A stretch of DNA of 64,000 nt from Acerihabitans arboris. GTDB lineage: Bacteria; Pseudomonadota; Gammaproteobacteria; Enterobacterales; Enterobacteriaceae. Numbering within the stretch: position 1 is the stretch's first letter; each line of letters begins with the position of its first letter. The notes beneath the pieces were generated by a model. That model saw only the letters and a list, made by a program, of their open reading frames with translations. It was not told where the DNA came from and ran no database searches. The stretch covers positions 62,001 through 126,000 of the forward strand of contig NZ_WUBS01000009.1 of the NCBI RefSeq assembly GCF_010131535.1, read 5' to 3'. This document shows positions 1 to 8,746 of this stretch, in pieces. The position numbers and the translations under genes are program-made.

Positions 1-15
1 GGCGCGGGGTACCAT
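1..15 (-). CDS. Possible 5' end of a leftward gene cut by the window edge
   Basis: On the minus strand a consensus Shine-Dalgarno TGGAGG (26..21) lies five bases before an ATG at 15..13, and the frame stays open to the window edge (M-V-P-R-A). Only five codons are visible, so the product cannot be named. The SD quality and spacing are the only support. Confidence 0.3.
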
Positions 16-422
16 GTTGACCTCCATACCCAGCGGGTCCCGGCAGTGAGGTTATACCCGCCCGGCCGAAGAAAAATCAACCTTCCTATGGGTCTGTGTA
101 GGGTTCGTTTAATCATTTTTTTCAGATCTTCGCAGGGACAAAACCGGAGGGGCTGGCTAAACAAATCACTTATCTCCTACATCACAAGGCGGGAAATGCT
201 ATTTCGCGAGACGCCTGTCCCAGCGCATATTTGCAGACCGGCGGGCGAACCGGCTTTAACGCGCAGATCAAAACAGACCCGGGGTCGTGTCATCTGGGGC
301 CGCGCGGGCATGTTATCGTCATAACTTTGTAATGATTGCGTCAGGCTGGCGTCAGAGCAGGATCCTTAAACTCCTTCATTGAAACCGGGGTAGTTACCCC
401 ATCCCCATCCAGCAAGGAGTTT
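16..422. other. Intergenic region upstream of the hydrolase/two-component operon
   Basis: About 400 bases without a convincing gene. A 92-codon open frame at 46..324 has no SD, is arginine-rich and resembles no family I know, so I treat it as chance. The segment would hold promoters for the rightward operon and, if real, the gene leaving the left edge. Its only structured element is the inverted repeat at 312-325. Confidence 0.5.
312..335 (+). promoter_or_regulatory. Candidate response-regulator site
   Basis: GTTAT-CGTC-ATAAC is a perfect inverted repeat (312-325), followed by TTTGTAATGA. The half-site TTGTAATG resembles the HprR/CusR-type palindrome half (CATTACA..TGTAATG). It lies about 90 bases before the hydrolase start, where autoregulation by the operon's own response regulator would be expected. 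This is inference from sequence similarity only. Confidence 0.25.
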
Positions 423-1202
423 ATGATCATGCGTAATATATTAAACCGCACCGTTTTGTCATCCGTCGTCGCCTCCGCCCTATTGCTTACGGCGGCCACG
501 GTCTCAGCCCAGGCCGCCCCGGTCAGGAACATCGTCCTGGTCCACGGCGCGTTTGTCGGTGGCGCGGGCTGGCGGCCGGTATATGATATTTTAACCAAGG
601 ACGGCTATCACGTGACCCTGGTGCAGGAGCCGCTGACCTCGTTCCCCGAGGATGTGGCCGCCGCCAAACGCATCCTGGCGTTACAGGATGGCCCGACGGT
701 GCTGGTGGGCCATAGCTATGGCGGCGCCATTATTACCGAGGCGGGTAACGATCCGCATGTCGCCGGGCTGGTGTATATCGCGGCCCATGCCCTGGACAAC
801 GGCGAGACCGAGGCCGGCAACGGCAAAAAACTGCCGAACACCGCCCACCCTTTTGCCAGGACGCCCGACGGCTTCCTGTACATCAATCCGGCCAATTATC
901 CGGCGGATTTTGCCGCCGATCTGCCTCGTAGGCAGGCCGGGTTCGAGGCGCGGGCGCAGATGTTGACCTCGGCAAGCGTCTTTACCGCCAATATTGCGGA
1001 TCCGGCCTGGAAAACCAAGCCAAGCTGGTACATGGTGGCGAAAGCCGACAAAATCATCAGCCCCGATCTGGAGCGGATGTACGCGGCGCGGGCGCATAGC
1101 CATACCGTGGAAATCGAAGGGGCGAGCCACTCGGTATACGAGTCGCATCCCAAACAGGTGGCGGCGCTGATAGAACAGGCGGCGCGGCATGCGCTAGACT
1201 AG
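423..1202 (+). CDS. Exported alpha/beta hydrolase (EstC-like)
   Basis: Predicted alpha/beta-hydrolase-fold enzyme of about 259 residues. The ATG at 423 (or 429, two codons on) follows the SD AAGGAG near 414, so these starts are preferred over an upstream in-frame ATG at 336. The N-terminus is a signal peptide (basic MRNILNR, a hydrophobic stretch, an A-x-A type cleavage near VSAQA), implying export. The core shows the oxyanion strand LVHGAF, the nucleophile elbow G-H-S-Y-G-G with the catalytic Ser, an Asp in KADKIISP and the His in GASHSVYE, giving a complete triad. The substrate is unknown; relatives are annotated as esterases. The response regulator begins 33 bases downstream, so the three genes probably form one transcript and the hydrolase may be the output of the two-component system. 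Confidence 0.8.
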   Translation: MIMRNILNRTVLSSVVASALLLTAATVSAQAAPVRNIVLVHGAFVGGAGWRPVYDILTKDGYHVTLVQEPLTSFPEDVAAAKRILALQDGPTVLVGHSYGGAIITEAGNDPHVAGLVYIAAHALDNGETEAGNGKKLPNTAHPFARTPDGFLYINPANYPADFAADLPRRQAGFEARAQMLTSASVFTANIADPAWKTKPSWYMVAKADKIISPDLERMYAARAHSHTVEIEGASHSVYESHPKQVAALIEQAARHALD

Positions 1203-1235
1203 GAAGCGGCCGCGACAGGCCGCGCCGGAGACCAT

Positions 1236-1910
1236 ATGAATATTCTCGTCATCGAAGATGAACCCAAGGCGCGTGAATATATGCGCACCGGCCTGACCGA
1301 ATCCGGTTATGTGGTGGACGTGGCGTCGGGCGGCGTGGATGGCCTGCATATGGCACTGGAAAGCCATTATGACCTGATCCTGCTGGATGTGATGATGCCG
1401 GGAATGGACGGCTGGTCGGTCATGGAGATGATGGACAGGCGGATTGATACCCCGGTAATCTTCCTGACCGCCAAAGGCACCCTGGAAGACAAACTCAAAG
1501 GGCTGGAGCTGGGGGCGGACGACTACCTGGTGAAGCCCTTCTCCTTTGCCGAACTGCTGGCGCGTATTCGCATCGCCTTACGGCGCGGGGGGCAGGTAAA
1601 GCAGGATGAGGTGCTAGCCGTGGGGGATTTGCAAATGGATGTGGCCAAACGCCGCGTGGTGCGCAACGGTACCCGCGTTGACCTGACCAACAAGGAATTT
1701 AATCTGCTGCATCTGTTTATGCTGAGTCCGGGGCAGGTGCTGACCCGTTCGCTGATTGCATCCAGGGTATGGGATATGAACTTTGACAGCGATACCAACG
1801 TGGTGGATGTCGCGGTGCGTCGTCTGCGGCAAAAGATAGACGAGCCGTTCGGCAAACCGTTGATCCATACCGTGCATGGGGTAGGTTACCGCTGTGAAGA
1901 CGAAGCATGA
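1236..1910 (+). CDS. OmpR/PhoB-family response regulator, heavy-metal (CusR/CopR) type
   Basis: 224 residues, the usual length for the family. The receiver domain (1-115) has the acidic pair E7-D8, the phospho-acceptor Asp51 in LILLDVMMPGMDGW, the Thr of FLTAKG and the Lys of LVKPFSF. A linker leads to a winged-helix DNA-binding domain (about 125-222) with the recognition-helix segment VDVAVRRLRQKID and the wing VHGVGYRCE. It resembles CusR, CopR, HprR and IrlR most. The stop overlaps the start of the sensor kinase gene, so translation is probably coupled. The signal cannot be read from the sequence; no metal-export gene lies nearby, only the exported hydrolase. Confidence 0.9.
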   Translation: MNILVIEDEPKAREYMRTGLTESGYVVDVASGGVDGLHMALESHYDLILLDVMMPGMDGWSVMEMMDRRIDTPVIFLTAKGTLEDKLKGLELGADDYLVKPFSFAELLARIRIALRRGGQVKQDEVLAVGDLQMDVAKRRVVRNGTRVDLTNKEFNLLHLFMLSPGQVLTRSLIASRVWDMNFDSDTNVVDVAVRRLRQKIDEPFGKPLIHTVHGVGYRCEDEA

Positions 1911-3310
1911 AAAGCCTCTCGCTCACGTCCCGCCTGTCGTTGATCCTGGCCGCGTTGGTCATGCTGGTGATGGCGACGGTCGGTTACGCGCTGTACCGTA
2001 CCCTCGAGGAACAGCTGATTATCCGTGACGATGGGGCGTTGATTACCCGCGTCGAGCAGATCCGCACCTTGTTGCTCAATGAAGACGTCATGACGCTTAT
2101 CCGTGAGAAGCCGGGCCTGTTTGCCAATATGCTTGGTAATACGGAGTCTTTGTTGGTGTTGCGAATCCCCGGCCGGGCGCCCCTGATCGAAGTGAATCCC
2201 GGCCATTCGCCGATCCCGCAGATTAACGCCGTGGCGGCCGACGCGCCCCTGAGCCTGGCCTCGGTGCACCACGCCATAACCGCCGGCGGCATTCCTTTTA
2301 TCTCGGCGTCCGCCCTGGCAACAATTTCCGTTGCGCCTTATGAGGTTACCATTACCACCGGCCGCCTGATGACCGAACGCACCCGTACCCTGGCCATGTA
2401 TCGCCACCAGATTATCCTGGTGGCGTCGGGGGCGACGGTGCTTACCGCGCTCCTGGCCTGGTTTTTCACCCGCCGGGGGCTAAAGCCGTTGCGCCGCCTG
2501 GCCGATGAGACGGCGTCTATAGATATTCGCTTGCTGTCCCGGCGCATCGGCCTTAAACGCGCGCCGCCCGAGCTGCGGCAACTTATCGATGCGTTTAATA
2601 CCATGCTGGACCGGCTGGAAACCAGCTTTCGCCAGCTTAGCCAGGTATCAGCCGATATGGCCCATGATTTAAGGACACCCATCGGTATCCTGCTCGGGCA
2701 AACGGAAGTCGCGATGCGGCATAAGCGCGGCAATGATTATTATGAAAACCTATTGGGCTCAAACTTCGAGGAGTTGTTGCGTCTGTCAAAAATGATCGAC
2801 AACATGCTGTTCCTGGCCCGCGCCGAAGATGCGGGGCATGCGATCCAGCGCGCGCAGTTATCGGTGGCGGTCGAATTTCAGCGGCTGGCGGACTATTTTG
2901 AAGGACCGGCCGAAGAACGCGGCCTGACTTTGGTATGCGACCATGACGGCGGCGTTTGGGCCGATGCCGAACTGCTGCGCCGCGCCCTGGCCAATTTACT
3001 GGCCAACGCGGTACGTTATGCCGACCCCGGCACCACCATCGTATTACAGGCCGAACAGCAGCCGGAAGGGACGCTGATCGGTGTGGAAAATTCCGGCCCC
3101 ACTATCGCGCCTGAACAGCTTGAGCGCGTATTTGACCGTTTCTACCGCGCCGATGCGTCGCGCATCGGCGCCTCGAACGCCACCGGCCTGGGATTGTCCA
3201 TTGTCCGCAGCATCATGGTGCTGCACCAGGGACGATGGGATGCAACGAGCGGTAATCACCGTACCCGCTTCAGCCTGTTTTTCCCGGCGAAAAGACCCGG
3301 TGGACCATGA
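1907..3310 (+). CDS. Heavy-metal-type sensor histidine kinase (CusS-like)
   Basis: 467 residues, typical of CusS/CopS/IrlS kinases. A first membrane helix (about 9-29) is followed by a periplasmic sensor region (about 30-160) and a second helix (about 163-186, ending AWFFTRRGLKPLRRL at the start of the HAMP domain). The dimerisation/phosphoacceptor domain has the H-box ADMAHDLRTPIG with His near residue 253. The ATP-binding domain shows the N box ANLLANAVRYADP and the G box TGLGLSIVRSI. It overlaps the response regulator by four bases (ATGA). The periplasmic region has no obvious His/Met-rich metal motif, so the ligand may not be copper or silver. Confidence 0.9.
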   Translation: MKSLSLTSRLSLILAALVMLVMATVGYALYRTLEEQLIIRDDGALITRVEQIRTLLLNEDVMTLIREKPGLFANMLGNTESLLVLRIPGRAPLIEVNPGHSPIPQINAVAADAPLSLASVHHAITAGGIPFISASALATISVAPYEVTITTGRLMTERTRTLAMYRHQIILVASGATVLTALLAWFFTRRGLKPLRRLADETASIDIRLLSRRIGLKRAPPELRQLIDAFNTMLDRLETSFRQLSQVSADMAHDLRTPIGILLGQTEVAMRHKRGNDYYENLLGSNFEELLRLSKMIDNMLFLARAEDAGHAIQRAQLSVAVEFQRLADYFEGPAEERGLTLVCDHDGGVWADAELLRRALANLLANAVRYADPGTTIVLQAEQQPEGTLIGVENSGPTIAPEQLERVFDRFYRADASRIGASNATGLGLSIVRSIMVLHQGRWDATSGNHRTRFSLFFPAKRPGGP

Positions 3311-3423
3311 TAATGGCCATTCCCGTTGTCAAAAAACGGCATAATTTTAACGGTTGGTGTGGTCAGGGTATATTTTCAGAAAAAGTGGCGTATCCAAAAA
3401 GGATATTTGATAATTAGTCAAAT

Positions 3424-4323
3424 ATGAAAACGACTCTTGATGAAATGCAGGCGTTTATCGCGGTAGTGGACTGCGGTTCCATCACCGCCGCCGCCGTGCG
3501 GCTGGACCAGACCATCTCGGCCACCAGCCGCACCCTCGGCCGGCTGGAGGAGAAACTGCAAACCACGCTGCTCAGGCGCACCACGCGCCGATTGGAGCTG
3601 ACCGAGGAGGGCAAGGCCTTCCTGGAACGCGCCCGGCCTATTCTGGCCGCGGTCGAGGAGACCGAGGAACTTATGTCCAGGCGGCGCAACCAGCCGTCCG
3701 GCTTGTTGCGGGTGGATGCCGCATCGCCGTTTATGCTGCATGCGATCGTGCCCCTGATCGCGGGCTTTAGGGAGCGATTCCCGCAGGTGGAGCTTGAGCT
3801 GAACAGCAACGAAGGCATCATCGACCTGCTGGAAAAACGCACCGATCTGGCAATACGCATCGGGCACCTGAAAGATTCTACGTTGCATGCCAGGCTTATC
3901 GGCAATAGCCGCATCCGCGTACTTGCCGGCCCCGCTTACCTGGCCGCGCGCGGCACGCCGGAAAATGTGGCGGACTTATCCCGCCATGCGCTGCTGGGTT
4001 TTAACCAGCCCGAAGCGCTTAACGAATGGCCGCTGCTGGATGAGAACGGACTGCCGCTGCATATCCAGCCGGCCATCCGCTCGTCCAGCGGCGAAACGTT
4101 GCGGCAGCTGGCGCTGAATGGCGCCGGTATAACCTGCCTGTCGGATTTTATGACGCGCGCGGATCGCCGGGATGGGCGATTGTGTGAGTTGCTGCAGCGG
4201 CATACGCAGGATGTCCGCCAGCCGATTAATGCGGTTTACTACCGCAATACGGCGCTGTCTTCGCGCATCCAATCCTTTATTGATTACCTGGTTGAAGCCA
4301 TTGGCGCCCGGGGATTTGATTGA
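3424..4323 (+). CDS. LysR-family transcriptional regulator
   Basis: 299 residues with the standard LysR layout: N-terminal winged helix-turn-helix (about 1-60; SITAAAVRLDQTISATSRTL then RRTTRRLELTEEG) and a periplasmic-binding-protein-like effector domain (about 90-290). It sits 113 bases after the sensor kinase in the same direction, but the gap suggests its own promoter. LysR regulators often control a divergent neighbour; here the upstream genes are co-directional, so no target can be assigned. The sequence resembles the DsdC/GcvA-like uncharacterised branch often annotated only as LysR. Confidence 0.88.
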   Translation: MKTTLDEMQAFIAVVDCGSITAAAVRLDQTISATSRTLGRLEEKLQTTLLRRTTRRLELTEEGKAFLERARPILAAVEETEELMSRRRNQPSGLLRVDAASPFMLHAIVPLIAGFRERFPQVELELNSNEGIIDLLEKRTDLAIRIGHLKDSTLHARLIGNSRIRVLAGPAYLAARGTPENVADLSRHALLGFNQPEALNEWPLLDENGLPLHIQPAIRSSSGETLRQLALNGAGITCLSDFMTRADRRDGRLCELLQRHTQDVRQPINAVYYRNTALSSRIQSFIDYLVEAIGARGFD

Positions 4324-4467
4324 CCGGGGAGCGGCGATTTTTCGCGCCCGCCATCCGGCCATTGACAGGGAGGAATGCTATTCTGCGCGGGACCGGATTA
4401 TGCAGCGTTCAACTGCCGGGAACGAGCGAATCGGGGACGGCAATACCGGCATTAACCAGCTATAGGA

Positions 4468-5040
4468 TTAGCTGAACAGGCCGAGATGTTCGATCAGGAT
4501 ATTGCAGCCGATGCCGATCAGCACCACGCCGCCCAGGATTTCGGCCCATTTGCCCATTACCGGGCCCAGGAAGCGGCCGAGCAGCACCCCGGATGAAGCC
4601 ATTACCAGCGTCGCCGTGCCGATGGCCAACGCCGTGGTCAGGATATTGACCTGCAGGAAGGCCAGGCCAACCCCTACCGCCATGGCATCCAGGCTGGTGG
4701 CGATGGCGGTGGTGACCAGAAGCCAGAAGCCATGCTTTCTCCTGGACCGATCGTTTTCCAGCGTTTTTTTGCAGAACCCGTGAATTACCATCCTGCCGCC
4801 CAGGATGGCGAGCAGGGTAAAGGCAAGCCAGTGGTCCCAGGCCACGATGTATTTGCTGGCGGTGATGCCCATCATCCAGCCAATGACCGGCGTGATGGCT
4901 TCCACCGCGCCGAATATCGCGCCGGTTCTCAACGCTTCTTTCAGCCCCGGGCGTTCGAGCGTCGCCCCTTTACCAATAGACGCGGCAAAAGCGTCCATCG
5001 ACATGGCGAAAGCAAGGATCATCGTGGCGTACATATTCAT
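4468..5040 (-). CDS. mntP: Manganese efflux pump MntP
   Basis: Inner-membrane Mn(II) exporter of 190 residues (E. coli MntP 188). Six hydrophobic segments arranged as two three-helix repeats are visible, each repeat with the conserved acidic motif: [16 protein letters not shown] near the N-terminus and [16 protein letters not shown] in the second half. These Asp residues are required for transport in the family. The gene stands alone. Two MntR-like palindromes lie about 145 bases upstream of the start, matching the known MntR activation of mntP in E. coli. The yybP-ykoY manganese riboswitch that precedes E. coli mntP was looked for and not recognised here. Confidence 0.93.
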   Translation of the reverse strand: MNMYATMILAFAMSMDAFAASIGKGATLERPGLKEALRTGAIFGAVEAITPVIGWMMGITASKYIVAWDHWLAFTLLAILGGRMVIHGFCKKTLENDRSRRKHGFWLLVTTAIATSLDAMAVGVGLAFLQVNILTTALAIGTATLVMASSGVLLGRFLGPVMGKWAEILGGVVLIGIGCNILIEHLGLFS

Positions 5041-5460
5041 TATTATTTATTACCGGGTGTTGCCAGGTATCGATCCTGCCGCTGTTCATCCCGCGCGGCG
5101 GGCGTATACCGGTTACTCAGGGAAAGAGGGAATAATACAGCGTTATAAAGAGAAAAAAAAGACAATAAAAACATGGGATTAAGTATAGCCCTGGCTATAT
5201 TTCATAGCCAGGGCTGTTTAGCGGCCTAAAATTAATACGCCCGGCGCACAGGCAATAACCTGAGGGTTGAGGCCCGCCGCCGATAAAGCGCTGAACGGAA
5301 AGGGACTTCCCTTTAACTCTATTACCTTAGAAATAACAGGGCCATGCCATTAGCCTCGGTAAATATTGAGCCAACGGGAACGGCCCCTTCCCCCGGTAAT
5401 CGCTGAAGCGGGAAGATTTTTCCTTTCCGCCGGGCATCTATGCATTCAAAGCGACATTTT
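5041..5460. other. Intergenic region between mntP and the MFS gene
   Basis: 420 bases holding the mntP control region and the downstream region of the leftward MFS gene. Besides the MntR-like boxes it contains a short inverted repeat AAAGGGA-CT-TCCCTTT near 5299-5314. The mntP leader has a T-run on the coding strand (A-run at 5153-5160 on plus). No coding sequence or riboswitch consensus was seen. Confidence 0.5.
5184..5217 (-). promoter_or_regulatory. Tandem MntR-like operator boxes upstream of mntP
   Basis: ATAGC-CCTG-GCTAT (5185-5198) has the exact geometry of the MntR box (ATAGC, four bases, GCTAT). A second weaker copy, ATAGC-CAGG-GCTGT, starts 19 bases on (5204-5217), about two helical turns apart. 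The two together also form a 12-bp perfect inverted repeat (5187-5198 with 5204-5215). In E. coli MntR-Mn activates mntP from upstream sites, so the position fits. Confidence 0.6.
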
Positions 5461-6699
5461 TTAACCTGGCCGCCGTTCGCTGCGTCGTCCGATCGCCAGC
5501 ATAATCACCCCGCCGGCCAGCACCGCCAGGGCGCTGTAGGCGATGGCGCCCGGCGCGCCGAGGCCGTCCACCAGCAGGCCGCCCGCCACCGCGCCCAGGG
5601 AGATGGCAATCTGGAATGTCGTCACCAGCAGGGCGCCGGCGGTTTCCGCATGATCGGGCGCCGCTTGCGTATTCCAGGTCTGGAAGCTGACCGGCAGCGC
5701 GCCGAAGGCAAAACCCCAGGTCGCGGTGGCGGCGAACGCCAGGCTCGCCGCCGAACCAAAGAACAGGAGTAAAAACGCCATGATTGACAGCAGGATCGCC
5801 GCCAGCGCAACGGCTATACTGGCGCTGCGTTCGGCGATAAAACCGCCGGCGAGATTGCCGAAAAAACCGCCGATGCCGAAGGCCAGCAGCACCATTGAAA
5901 TCATGCGCACATCAAACCGCGGTACCTGCTCAAGGAAAGGGCGTACATAGGTAAACCCGGCAAAGTGCCCTGAGATCACGAACATGACGGTAAGCAGGCC
6001 GATGCGGATGCCCGGCCGACGCAGCAGCAGGCCGAAAGTGGCGAGGCTCGGCACGTCCCCCGGCGGCAACCGGGGCAGGGTAGCCAGCTGCGCGAGCAAT
6101 GCGGCGATGCCGATGGCGGCGGCCGCCAGGAACGTGGCGCGCCAACCCATGATATCGCCCAGATAGGCGCCCAGCGCCGGGGCGCAAACCGTGGCCGCCG
6201 AGACCCCGGTAAAGATAATCATCATGGCGCGCGGCAGTAGCCGGGCCGGCACCAGGCGCAGGGCGAGGGCGGCCGCCAGCGACCAGACGCCGCCCAGGGC
6301 GATGCCGAGCAATACCCGGGCCGCGATCAGCACCCAAATAGTGGCCGCGACGGCGGCCAGCAGGTTCGACAGCACCAGCAGCAGCGACAAACCCCAGACG
6401 ACCAGGCGGCGGTCAACTTTACCCGTGCCGATCACCACCAGCGGTCCCGCGAGCGCGGCCACCAGCGCCGTCGCCGTTACCGCCTGCCCGGCAGTGCCGT
6501 CCGAGATGCCCAGATCGGCGGCAACGGGGGTCAGCAGGCTGGCGGGCAAAAATTCCGCCGTGACCAGGGCAAAGACGCCGAGCGACAGCGACAGCACCGC
6601 GCTCCAGGCGGCCACGGTTCGTCCGTTATCGGCGCGGGGCGTAGCGCGGGCAGTAGTGCAGGCAAAGATTTCATCGCCGGTACAGGACTTTTCTGACAT
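5461..6699 (-). CDS. MFS transporter, drug/sugar efflux type
   Basis: Major-facilitator inner-membrane protein of 412 residues with about twelve hydrophobic segments. After a polar N-terminal tail of about 30 residues, helix 1 reads VLSLSLGVFALVTAEFLPAS, close to the AraJ/YdhP/SotB-type efflux subgroup (F-A-L-x-T-A-E-F-L-P signature). The loop after helix 2-3 carries GTGKVDRRLVVWG, the MFS motif-A position. The substrate is unknown. The start codon is 82 bases from that of the divergent AraC-family gene, a common regulator/exporter pairing. Confidence 0.85.
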   Translation of the reverse strand: MSEKSCTGDEIFACTTARATPRADNGRTVAAWSAVLSLSLGVFALVTAEFLPASLLTPVAADLGISDGTAGQAVTATALVAALAGPLVVIGTGKVDRRLVVWGLSLLLVLSNLLAAVAATIWVLIAARVLLGIALGGVWSLAAALALRLVPARLLPRAMMIIFTGVSAATVCAPALGAYLGDIMGWRATFLAAAAIGIAALLAQLATLPRLPPGDVPSLATFGLLLRRPGIRIGLLTVMFVISGHFAGFTYVRPFLEQVPRFDVRMISMVLLAFGIGGFFGNLAGGFIAERSASIAVALAAILLSIMAFLLLFFGSAASLAFAATATWGFAFGALPVSFQTWNTQAAPDHAETAGALLVTTFQIAISLGAVAGGLLVDGLGAPGAIAYSALAVLAGGVIMLAIGRRSERRPG

Positions 6700-6781
6700 G
6701 GATTCTCCACGAGATTCTTTTCAAGGGTGGATCCGGATGGTACAGTCGACGGATTGGAACTTCCATGCTAGGAAACCCACA

Positions 6782-7732
6782 ATGCTTGACAATTCGTCCA
6801 AATCTGGCGATCCCCTTACCGATATGCTGCAGGGCCTGCGGCTGGACGGGGTTGAATATGGCCGCTGCAAGCTCGCCGCGCCCTGGGCTTTCGTGTTTCC
6901 GGCCCGTCAGGACGCCTGCTTTCTGTTCGTGGCGGAGCGCGGCTGCTGGCTGCATACCCCGGCCGGCGAATGGCTGCAGCTGAATGCGGGCGACGCGGTG
7001 CTATTGCCGCGCGGCAGCGCGCACGCGCTGGCAAGCGAGCCGGGCGTAACGCCCCAACCCTTTCCCCGCTGGCAGTGCCAGTCCATCACCGGCAATTTTT
7101 TCGATTTAAACGCGGGTGAAGAGGGGGAGAGCTGCATGCTGTTTTATGGCTCCATGCGCTTTAACCTTGATAGCCTGCATCCGCTGCTGCGCATGATGCC
7201 GGATATGATGCGCGCCAACGAACTGATGCGGAACGAGCCGATGATCGCGCATCTGCTTGAGGCCATGGGCTGCGAGGTGGCGATGAACCGGGTGGGCGCC
7301 TGCGGCATGGTAACGCGACTGGCCGATGTCCTGGCCGCCCAGATTATCCGCGCCTGGGTAGAGCACGGCTGCGGAAGCGCGGCCGGATGGATTGCCGCCG
7401 TGCGCAACCCGGAAATCGGCCGCGTGCTGGCCGCCATCCATGCGGCTCCCCAGCGTGACTGGTCATTGTCCGAACTGGCCAAGGTCATGGGCGCGTCGCG
7501 CTCCGGCTTCGCCAGCAAGTTCGCCGCCATCGTGGGTGAAACCCCCGCCCGTTATGTTGCGCAGGTGCGCATGCATCAGGCGCGGCAGTGGATTATGCGC
7601 GACTCCGCGCGCATTTCAGAGGTGGCGCAACGACTGGGCTACGACTCGGAGGCGTCGTTTAGCCGCGCGTTTAAGCGCATTATCGGCACGGCGCCGAGCC
7701 ATTTCCGCACCGGGGCGAAACAGGAGGCCTGA
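6782..7732 (+). CDS. AraC-family transcriptional regulator with N-terminal cupin domain
   Basis: 316 residues from the ATG at 6782; an in-frame ATG at 6737 would add 15 residues, and the open frame runs further upstream only through the antisense of the MFS gene. The N-terminal half is a cupin-type ligand domain (AraC-binding type 1: CFLFVAERGCWLHTPAGEW, then LNAGDAVLLPRGSAHAL). The C-terminal 100 residues hold two helix-turn-helix units (WSLSELAKVMGASRSGFASK; ISEVAQRLGYDSEASFSRAF) and the final KRIIGTAPSHFR signature. The divergent MFS exporter is the likely target. Confidence 0.88.
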   Translation: MLDNSSKSGDPLTDMLQGLRLDGVEYGRCKLAAPWAFVFPARQDACFLFVAERGCWLHTPAGEWLQLNAGDAVLLPRGSAHALASEPGVTPQPFPRWQCQSITGNFFDLNAGEEGESCMLFYGSMRFNLDSLHPLLRMMPDMMRANELMRNEPMIAHLLEAMGCEVAMNRVGACGMVTRLADVLAAQIIRAWVEHGCGSAAGWIAAVRNPEIGRVLAAIHAAPQRDWSLSELAKVMGASRSGFASKFAAIVGETPARYVAQVRMHQARQWIMRDSARISEVAQRLGYDSEASFSRAFKRIIGTAPSHFRTGAKQEA

Positions 7733-7885
7733 CATCAGCCGCCATGGGTTCACCACGTGGCGGAAGCGGGCAGGCCAAATTGACCTGGTCCGGGGTAGCG
7801 GTTAAGCTAAGGGCAAGCGACAATATAGGCGTGGACCGCGGGATCGCCACCGATCCCGATGCTATTGCCTGGAGCAACCCCGCCT

Positions 7886-8593
7886 ATGGATATTCAGCCT
7901 TTTACCGTCAATGTCAGCCAATCGGCGCTGGATGATTTAAGCGATCGGCTGTCACGCACCCGTTGGCTTTCTCCCATCGCGGACGCCGGCTGGAGCGAGG
8001 GAACCGACATCGGTTTCCTGCGCCGGCTGGTGGCATACCTTTGACTGGCGGGCGCAGGAAGCCCGGCTGAATACCTTGCCGCAGTTCAAGGCACAGGTGG
8101 CGGGACAGGAGATTCATTTTGTGCACCAGCGCGGAAACGGGCCCGCGCCGCTGCCGTTGGTGCTGACGCATGGCTGGCCGGGATCCTTTCTCGAAATGCA
8201 GGCTATCATCCCTATGCTTACCGACCCGGCGCGTTTTGGCGGCGATGCGCGCGATGCGTTCCACGTGGTGGTGCCCTCGCTGCCCGGCTATGGATTTTCC
8301 GCCGCGCCGGCGGCCAAGGGCACCGGATCCTATGAGGTCGCCGGGCTATGGGCCGAACTGATGACGGGCCTGGGCTATCAACGGTTCGGCGCCCAGGGCG
8401 GCGATATCGGCGCCGGAGTATCCAGCTGGCTGGCCTGTCGTTATCCCGACAGGATTGCCGGACTGCATCTCAATTTTATCCCGGGATCGTACCGGCCGTC
8501 TCCCGCGGCGGCCATTTTGCCGCCATGGAGCGCCCGGAGGCGCTGGCGCGGGAGATACGGGCGTTTTTCAAGCCGCTGCGAGATAAGGGCTAA
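7886..8593 (+). pseudogene. Broken epoxide hydrolase (N-terminal-domain family), deleted and frameshifted
   Basis: Intact relatives (EHN-domain alpha/beta hydrolases) are about 380-400 residues. The frame opens at ATG 7886 (MDIQPFTVNVSQSALDDL) and hits TGA at 8042-8044 just where the conserved FDWRAQEARLN resumes in the next frame; a few residues before it are also missing. The second frame carries HGWPGSF, VVPSLPGYGFS and the nucleophile segment GAQGGDIGAGVSSW with Asp, and ends in the conserved LHLNFIPG. It then jumps, with loss of the cap and the catalytic His region, into a third frame reading RGGHFAAMERPEAL and AREIRAFFKPLR, the authentic C-terminus. At least two lesions, including one large internal deletion, make an active product very unlikely. 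Confidence 0.85.
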
Positions 8594-8746
8594 GCACCCT
8601 GGCGTGGATGGGGCGCGGTATCCAGCGGGCTGACCACTAGCCAGGCGCCGCAGCGCATACGCCGGCGAACAGGGCGGCGTCGGGGAAGATTTCCCGGCAA
8701 CCGGCGTTGATTATTCAGGCCGGCGTCATCCGCGCAGCGGGCATCC

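Noticed and set aside
46-324. 92-codon open frame at the left edge
   Set aside because: No SD, Arg-rich composition and no family resemblance; overlaps the probable promoter region.
5041-5400. Possible yybP-ykoY manganese riboswitch upstream of mntP
   Set aside because: The conserved GGGGAGUAG and CAUACUCG-type blocks were searched for on the minus strand and not found; only MntR-like palindromes are present.
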